Shown here: piece by piece, positions 1 through 6,144 of the stretch
Layout: each line of letters begins with the position of its first letter
How positions within the stretch are numbered: position 1 is the first letter of the stretch
NCBI GenBank assembly: GCA_937950065.1
Contig: CALFEN010000130.1
Location: 1-6,144 of the forward strand
Source: an uncultured bacterium
Lineage (GTDB): Bacteria; Patescibacteria; JAEDAM01; Absconditabacterales; Absconditicoccaceae
Length of the DNA: 6,144 nt
Direction of reading: 5' to 3'
Made by a program: the position numbers and the translations under genes
Notes under the pieces: model-generated
The model's input: the letters and a program-made list of their open reading frames with translations, nothing else
Told to the model about the DNA's origin: nothing
Databases searched by the model: none

Positions 1-459
1 AACCATAATATCACTACAGAAATTCCGACAATGCCAACCCCACGGCAGCCTGTTTACGAAAACAATAAAAAGATTTTTGAGAAATTGGATATAAATAATA
101 ATACAATACTAATATGATTTAGCTGCTGATCTGCTTTTCTAATACGCCGGCTTGGTGAGAGCAAAAAAATCGTGAAAAAACTCATTTTGGTAGCTCCACG
201 GAAGATAGCAGAAGATAAGAATCCTTTGAAAGAAATTTTTTATGATTTCCAAGTAGATAAAACTATAAAAGACAGAATTAAAAATATAACATTTTTTACT
301 TCAGACAATGAAGAAGTTGAGGGCAAGGAAAGTCTAAAAATCTTCCACGAAGCTATCTGATGAAAAATTATTAGTCTAAAAAATCACTGACATTATATTT
401 TTGGAAATATGTTAACAGTAGAATTTCCAGAATTATTAAAAGAGATTTTGGGAAAGTAA
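1..459 (+). CDS. RBBP9/YdeN-family serine hydrolase (alpha/beta hydrolase), 5' truncated by window edge
   Basis: The frame is open from base 1 to TAA at 457-459 only if TGA is read as glycine (TGA at 115, 127, 358, 361 and 388); 152 residues are visible, against about 180-190 for the family, so roughly 30-40 N-terminal residues lie outside. Numbering from the window start, the nucleophile elbow is G-F-S41-C-G at 39-43, with both glycines encoded by TGA and Phe where His is usual. It follows the beta-strand NTILI and precedes KKLILVAP. The likely acid is D102 in TSDNEE and the likely base is H131 in NHGHY, followed by the family ending EFPELLKEIL. Members are small cytoplasmic hydrolases of mostly unknown substrate, so none is assigned. 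Three CGG codons (43, 148, 199) occur. Those at 148 (after Arg CGC, before LGES) and 199 (after VAP) sit where I recall Trp in relatives (RWL.E, VAPW). The family call is firm; the substrate is unknown. Confidence 0.85.
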
Positions 460-465
460 TTATTT

Positions 466-493
466 TTGACAAGGGAAGATAAATATGTATAAT
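466..493 (+). promoter_or_regulatory. Sigma-70-type promoter for the 530-1171 gene
   Basis: TTGACA at 466-471 and TATAAT at 488-493, both exact consensus hexamers, are separated by 16 bp. Transcription would start near 500, giving a leader of about 30 nt before the ATG at 530. The -35 begins only seven bases after the stop of the upstream hydrolase, so the downstream gene is probably its own unit. One complication is an in-frame ATG at 485-487, preceded by AAGGGA (471-476), which overlaps this promoter. Confidence 0.75.
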
Positions 494-529
494 ATTCAAT
501 ATATATTCTATTTTTTTAAAAAACAAAGA

Positions 530-1171
530 ATGTCAGAAAGATTAATTGATAAAAGTAGCGACATCGATCCTTTGCTTACCAAAGGTAAGCTCAATTTAAC
601 AGCTGAAGATTTATTGAAAGATGCTTGATGAGATATATCAAAGGCTGTGAAAGAAGAGCAGGAGTTATTGAGTATAAAAGAAGAGCAATTAAAAATTACT
701 TGTCCTAAAGCCTGTGAATTGTATCAAAAGCGAAGTAAGTATACAAAAGATATTTATAAATCAACACAGAATCCTCTTTCTGAACTTAAGGGTTTATTGG
801 AATTAGATAATCAGATTATATATTTTTTTGAAAATAATTTATCTACAGCCTTTGCAAACGCTGATAAAATTTTGCAAGGCTTGGATATGAATAAAGACCA
901 TCTTAATAAATGACTTGAAACTATGCCTTTTGGTCAATATTGTCAAATGCTAAATGAAGTATATTCTATATATTCTGGAGATTCTTTTTTGTTTTTTAAG
1001 TTGTGAATTATGAAAGACAATATTTGAAAGGAACTTTTTTTGAGGTTTGTTTTGAATATATCTTCAAAAAATGAATTGTGAATCGAAAAGGGTAAACAAG
1101 AACTTGTTCAATATATTATCTGATATCATATTATGTATAAAGAAAGTCCATTTGCTCCTCAAAAACAATAG
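530..1171 (+). CDS. Hypothetical protein, 213 aa, predicted cytoplasmic and mostly helical
   Basis: The frame runs from ATG 530 to TAG 1169-1171 with seven TGA codons read as glycine, including a tandem pair at 626-631. I do not recognise the family. The protein is rich in Lys, Glu, Leu and Ile, with a charged stretch around residues 35-55 (KAVKEEQELLSIKEEQLK) that could be a helix or short coiled coil. C58 and C62 form a CxxxC pair; there is no convincing membrane segment or signal peptide. The C-terminal half is more hydrophobic and aromatic. The start at 530 is preferred because the strong promoter places the transcript start near 500. An in-frame ATG at 485, with a Shine-Dalgarno-like AAGGGA before it, would add 15 residues but lies inside that promoter. 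The gene ends 10 nt from the convergent miaB. A CGA codon at 731 (residue 68) may not be Arg. Confidence 0.75.
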
Positions 1172-1194
1172 AAATCCTTTTTTAGATTCTTTTT
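1170..1194. terminator. Possible weak hairpin between convergent genes
   Basis: AGAA(A)TC at 1170-1176 can pair with GATTCT at 1185-1190, leaving one bulged A and an 8-nt loop, and a short T run (1190-1194) follows on the plus side. It spans the TAG of the upstream gene and the TAA of miaB. It has only six pairs, mostly A-T, so it may be chance. It is listed because the two genes converge here with only 10 nt between them and no better terminator is visible. Confidence 0.25.
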
Positions 1195-2639
1195 GCTTCC
1201 AGCTTTAATGCTTCGGCATGAATAACCTCAGCTTTGACAAAGTTATTTAGACTTTCATCGTCCACATCTCTGACTATGAAGTTTTTTAGTTTTTCATCGT
1301 ATCACATTCATATTCAATTTTGGATATTTGTAATCAAGATATCTTTTATTTTACCGACTTCTTTTTGATTATTTTTAGAAGATATCTTTAAAAGTAAATC
1401 ATTTAGCATATTTCGTCTTTTTTCTTTGATCTGACTGGAGATATTGTCTTTGTAAAGTTTGTCTGCTAAAGTCAGCGGTCTTGATGAATAAAGTCAAATA
1501 TAAATCATATCAAATTTGGAATATTCTACCAAATCCAGCGTTTTTTTGAAATCTTCATCAGTTTCATTCGGAAATCACACTATAATATCTGTAGTTATAC
1601 TTATATCTCTTTTTAGATTTTGAAGTTTGGAAATAAAAGATTTAAACTGTTCTGAAGAATATCATCTGTTCATTTTTTTGAGAATTTCATCGCTGCCCGA
1701 CTGCAACGGTATATGTATTTGCGGACAAAGTTTTTGCTCATTTTCGTGTAGAGCAAAAATTTCATCGCTGTAATATGTAGGATAAGGAGAAGTATATCTG
1801 AGCCGTTTTAGTCAGTCTAGTTTTAGTATGCTTTTTAGGATATTTAAAAAATCTTTGTGTTTGTTTACTATTTGTCAGACAAGTATTATTTCAGTTTTTC
1901 AGTTTTTTAGATGAGATTTTACTTCTTCCAAAATTTCTTCAGTATTGCGGTTTTTCTCCAGTCATCTAGCAAACGGCACTATACAATAAGAACAAAATTT
2001 ACTACAACCCGTCTGTATTGGTACAAACGCTGTTTTGCTGCTGTCAGTAAAAGCAAAATTCGGATTATCAGGAATGATAGAAATATAATTTTGAAGTTTC
2101 TTATCGTTGACACTTACATCATAACCAAGTTTGGTCAATATCTCCGGCAGATGATGCAAATCATCAATTCTAAATAAAAGTTCAAGGTTTGGAAATTTCT
2201 TGATAAAAGTAGTAAAAAGCGGAATATATGCATAATTTACAAAAACATAGTCAGAAAGTTCCTGCTTTGAATTTAAGTAAATTTTTTCTTTTTCACTTAT
2301 TTTTTGCAATCAGATGATTTGCGGATTTTCATTAGTTTCTGGTAAAAAATTTCATTTTTTGAATTTCTGTCATTTCATCCAAAAAAATTTACCCGGATTT
2401 AGATCGTGCTGTATCATACAGCCTGTAATCCAGATTTTTTTGGATTTAGGAATATCTTTGAGTATGCCGGAAATTTTGTCTTCTGCTTTTTGTCTGACAG
2501 AGCAAGTATCAAAAATCACTACATCAGCTTCGTCTATACTTGTGCAATATTGCCAGCCTAGGTTTTGCAGCCGGACTTTGATTCTGGCACTGTCAGAGTA
2601 ATTCATCTGGCAGCCGTATATTAGTATATGGAATTTCAT
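1182..2639 (-). CDS. miaB: tRNA-2-methylthio-N6-(dimethylallyl)adenosine methylthiotransferase MiaB
   Basis: The product has 485 residues from ATG (2637-2639) to TAA (1182-1184), with 13 in-frame TGA read as Gly. MiaB is a radical SAM enzyme with two [4Fe-4S] clusters that adds a methylthio group to i6A37 of tRNAs reading UNN codons. The N-terminal UPF0004 domain shows GCQMN (C10), DTCSVR (C46) and TGC (C74), the three ligands of the auxiliary cluster. The radical SAM motif is C212-x3-C216-x2-C219 followed by IVPFARG. Later landmarks are IHIPLQSGS, TDIIVGFPNET (Gly of VGFP is TGA) and YSSRPLT; the end (about 425-485) is a TRAM-like RNA-binding tail. About 80 residues separate C74 from LLFRIDDLHHLPEIL, against about 20 in E. 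coli MiaB, so the N-domain carries an insertion. The GCQMN signature favours MiaB over RimO or MtaB. No Shine-Dalgarno precedes the start. CGG codons at residues 23 and 279 and CGA at 409 could be Trp; the conserved Arg sites use AGA. Confidence 0.92.
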
Positions 2640-2667
2640 TTACAAAATTTTATTTAAAACAGAATTA

Positions 2668-2695
2668 TTTATATAAATTTTTCAAAAATTTACAA
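2668..2695 (-). promoter_or_regulatory. Probable promoter for miaB
   Basis: Read on the minus strand, TTGTAA (plus 2690-2695) is followed after 16 bp by TATAAA (plus 2668-2673). Transcription would begin near 2661, about 20 nt before the miaB ATG. The hexamers are imperfect and the region is very AT-rich, so the match could be partly chance. The spacing equals that of the other three two-hexamer promoters in the window. Confidence 0.5.
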
Positions 2696-2830
2696 GACAG
2701 ATTTGTATATATTATTTTTGAAAAAGATAAAGAATGAAAAAAATGATTTAAGTAGCTTTATATAGGATTTTATGTTTTTATAAAATTATATACAAAATAT
2801 GTTTTAAAAGATATTTAGAAATTTTTTCTA

Positions 2831-2858
2831 TTGAAAAAAGAATTAAAATATTTATAAT
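2831..2858 (+). promoter_or_regulatory. Promoter for gyrA
   Basis: TTGAAA at 2831-2836 and an exact TATAAT at 2853-2858 are separated by 16 bp. The transcript would start near 2865 and have a leader of about 34 nt before the ATG at 2899. The leader is U- and A-rich and has no Shine-Dalgarno. A TTGACA at 2866-2871 has no -10 partner at proper distance and was not chosen. Confidence 0.7.
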
Positions 2859-2898
2859 ATGCAGATTGACAAAGTTTTTTATATTTTCAAAAAAATAG

Positions 2899-5325
<2,427 letters not shown>

Positions 5326-5345
5326 TTTTATAAAATAAAAAAATT

Positions 5346-5378
5346 AAAAACTATCTTAATTTATGAGATAGTTTTTTT
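5346..5378 (+). terminator. Intrinsic terminator of gyrA
   Basis: AAAAACTATCT (5346-5356) pairs perfectly with AGATAGTTTTT (5366-5376) around a 9-nt loop that can tighten to 5 nt by a T-G and an A-T pair. A run of seven T (5372-5378) follows. It begins 20 nt after the gyrA stop codon. The stem is A/T-rich, as expected for this genome. Confidence 0.85.
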
Positions 5379-5391
5379 GTAATAAATTCTA

Positions 5392-5419
5392 TTGAATAAA
5401 AATTTTTCTTTATTATAAT
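5392..5419 (+). promoter_or_regulatory. Promoter for the 5451-6047 surface-protein gene
   Basis: TTGAAT at 5392-5397 and TATAAT at 5414-5419 are separated by 16 bp. They lie just after the gyrA terminator. The predicted transcript starts near 5426, giving a leader of about 25 nt without a Shine-Dalgarno. Confidence 0.65.
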
Positions 5420-5450
5420 TCTCGAAATTTTATCAATAATTTATTTAATA

Positions 5451-6047
5451 ATGAACAGATTTAAAGATGGTATTAAGTTAGGATTATGATTTGTTTTTAT
5501 CTTGTCAGTATTTATGATAATCTGTGGAACATGATACTGGCTGCTAAAAGCAGAACGGGCAAATACCAAATCAACAACTGATGCGTCACCTGCGTGAGTA
5601 TTATACAGTACAGCATGAACCACGTTGACAGCACAAAAATGGAATGAGCTGGTAGATAGGACGAAGGTAAATTACCTGAACCAGGCATTTACAAATTGAG
5701 ACGTTACTTTAACTACTTCATATCAAAATATCTCAACTTTTACGATGACGACATGAAATAGTCCTGTTTTATTATCTATGAATGGTTTTATATCAAGTTC
5801 TACAACTTCTTCAGTTAATTATTGTTGGATTCGGGTAGATTGAGTAGTACAGAAAGGTTGATATTATTATGATAGTGTTACAGCAGGGAATCCAAGAGCT
5901 TTAAATTTTTCAGTTATAACAGATGTTCTTACTGCTTGATCTCATACTTTTTTATTCAAATGTAAGGCAAGTGTTAATTGAGCTGTACTTTACAGAAGTA
6001 GTACTTATGGTAGTTTTAATATGTCAGCAGTGGAGTTGAAACAGTAA
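5451..6047 (+). CDS. Membrane-anchored or secreted beta-rich surface protein with a KWNELV motif
   Basis: The 198-residue frame runs from ATG 5451 to TAA 6045-6047, with ten TGA read as Gly. A short basic N-terminus (MNRFKDGIK) leads into a hydrophobic helix at about residues 10-32, a signal peptide or signal anchor. No lipobox is convincing: C25 is preceded by bulky Ile. After a Thr/Ser/Ala linker comes TLTAQKWNELVDRT (58-71). That motif resembles the LTAxxWN.LV helix seen near the start of many tail-fibre-like and exported patescibacterial proteins. The rest (about 75-195) is Ser/Thr-rich and looks all-beta, with RVDGVV and LTAGSHTFLFK like jelly-roll receptor-binding or adhesin domains. 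These likenesses are from memory and no specific family is claimed. The likely location is the outer face of the cytoplasmic membrane or outside the cell, and a role in attachment to a host cell is an inference. CGG codons are at residues 36 and 128. Confidence 0.8.
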
Positions 6048-6076
6048 ATTCTTTGATATAAAAAATTGTTTTCTTT

Positions 6077-6085
6077 TGGTATAAA
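6077..6085 (+). promoter_or_regulatory. Possible extended -10 promoter for the gene starting at 6110
   Basis: TGG directly followed by TATAAA (6080-6085) matches an extended -10 element (TGn-TATAAT). The only TTG-type -35 candidate, TTGATA at 6053-6058, is 21 bp away, which is too far. A transcript start near 6092 would leave a leader of about 18 nt before ATG 6110. Confidence 0.35.
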
Positions 6086-6109
6086 GATAGATTTAAACAT
6101 TAGTCGTAA

Positions 6110-6144
6110 ATGAAGTTGGGTAAAATATTGAAAAATTTTAAAAG
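6110..6144 (+). CDS. Start of an unidentified gene, 3' truncated by window edge
   Basis: The sequence after ATG 6110 reads MKLGKILKNFK to the end of the window. A TAA directly before the ATG (6107-6109) closes the frame upstream, so this is the first possible ATG. The lysine-rich beginning could be the n-region of a signal peptide, like that of the preceding surface protein, but too little is visible to name it. It lies 62 nt after the previous stop, with a possible extended -10 between. Confidence 0.45.
   Translation, partial: MKLGKILKNFK

Noticed and set aside
1911..2601. Plus-strand open frames at 1911-2177 and 2314-2601
   Set aside because: They lie opposite miaB, encode low-complexity nonsense and have no conserved motif; the minus strand carries the full MiaB signature.
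2767..2786. Seven-bp inverted repeat ATTTTAT/ATAAAAT in the miaB-gyrA intergenic region
   Set aside because: It is purely A/T, short and has no T run or operator-like symmetry beyond chance in such AT-rich DNA.
2866..2871. Exact TTGACA in the gyrA leader as a second -35
   Set aside because: No -10-like hexamer occurs 15-19 bp downstream before the gyrA start.

Overview
The window is AT-rich DNA from a bacterium that reads UGA as glycine (NCBI translation table 25). Under the standard code every gene here falls into fragments. When TGA is read as Gly, five long frames open. By my count they contain about 67 in-frame TGA codons, and all end in TAA or TAG. In the GyrA-type gene the TGA codons land on invariant glycines (RD-G-LKPV, D-G-Q-G-NF-G-S, K-G-PDFPTG-G). 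This code is known from two candidate phyla of the Patescibacteria (CPR): Absconditabacteria (SR1) and Gracilibacteria (BD1-5/GN02). The few CGG codons, and possibly CGA, sit at several places where tryptophan fits the families better than arginine. If that holds it favours Absconditabacteria.

Layout. Positions 1-459 (+) hold the 3' part of an RBBP9/YdeN-type serine hydrolase. A promoter with consensus hexamers follows at 466-493. Positions 530-1171 (+) encode an unrecognised helical protein of 213 residues. It converges, with a 10-nt gap, on miaB (1182-2639, minus strand), a tRNA methylthiotransferase. A 259-nt AT-rich divergent intergenic region carries back-to-back promoters for miaB and for the type IIA topoisomerase A subunit gyrA (2899-5325, +). 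A clear intrinsic terminator follows gyrA at 5346-5378. A new promoter at 5392-5419 drives a small membrane-anchored, beta-rich surface protein (5451-6047, +). The last bases carry a probable extended -10 element and the first 11 codons of another gene (6110-6144, +).

The genes do not form one pathway. They look like separate short transcription units: tRNA modification, DNA topology, a hydrolase, a surface protein and an orphan protein. They share an expression style: a -35 beginning TTG, a 16-bp spacer, TATAAT or TATAAA, a 20-35 nt A/T-rich leader, and no Shine-Dalgarno sequence before the chosen starts. I saw no mobile element, CRISPR array, tRNA or rRNA. The most unusual content is the decoding itself: UGA=Gly for certain, CGG=Trp as a possibility. 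Next come a GyrA without a visible GyrA box and a MiaB with an enlarged N-terminal domain.
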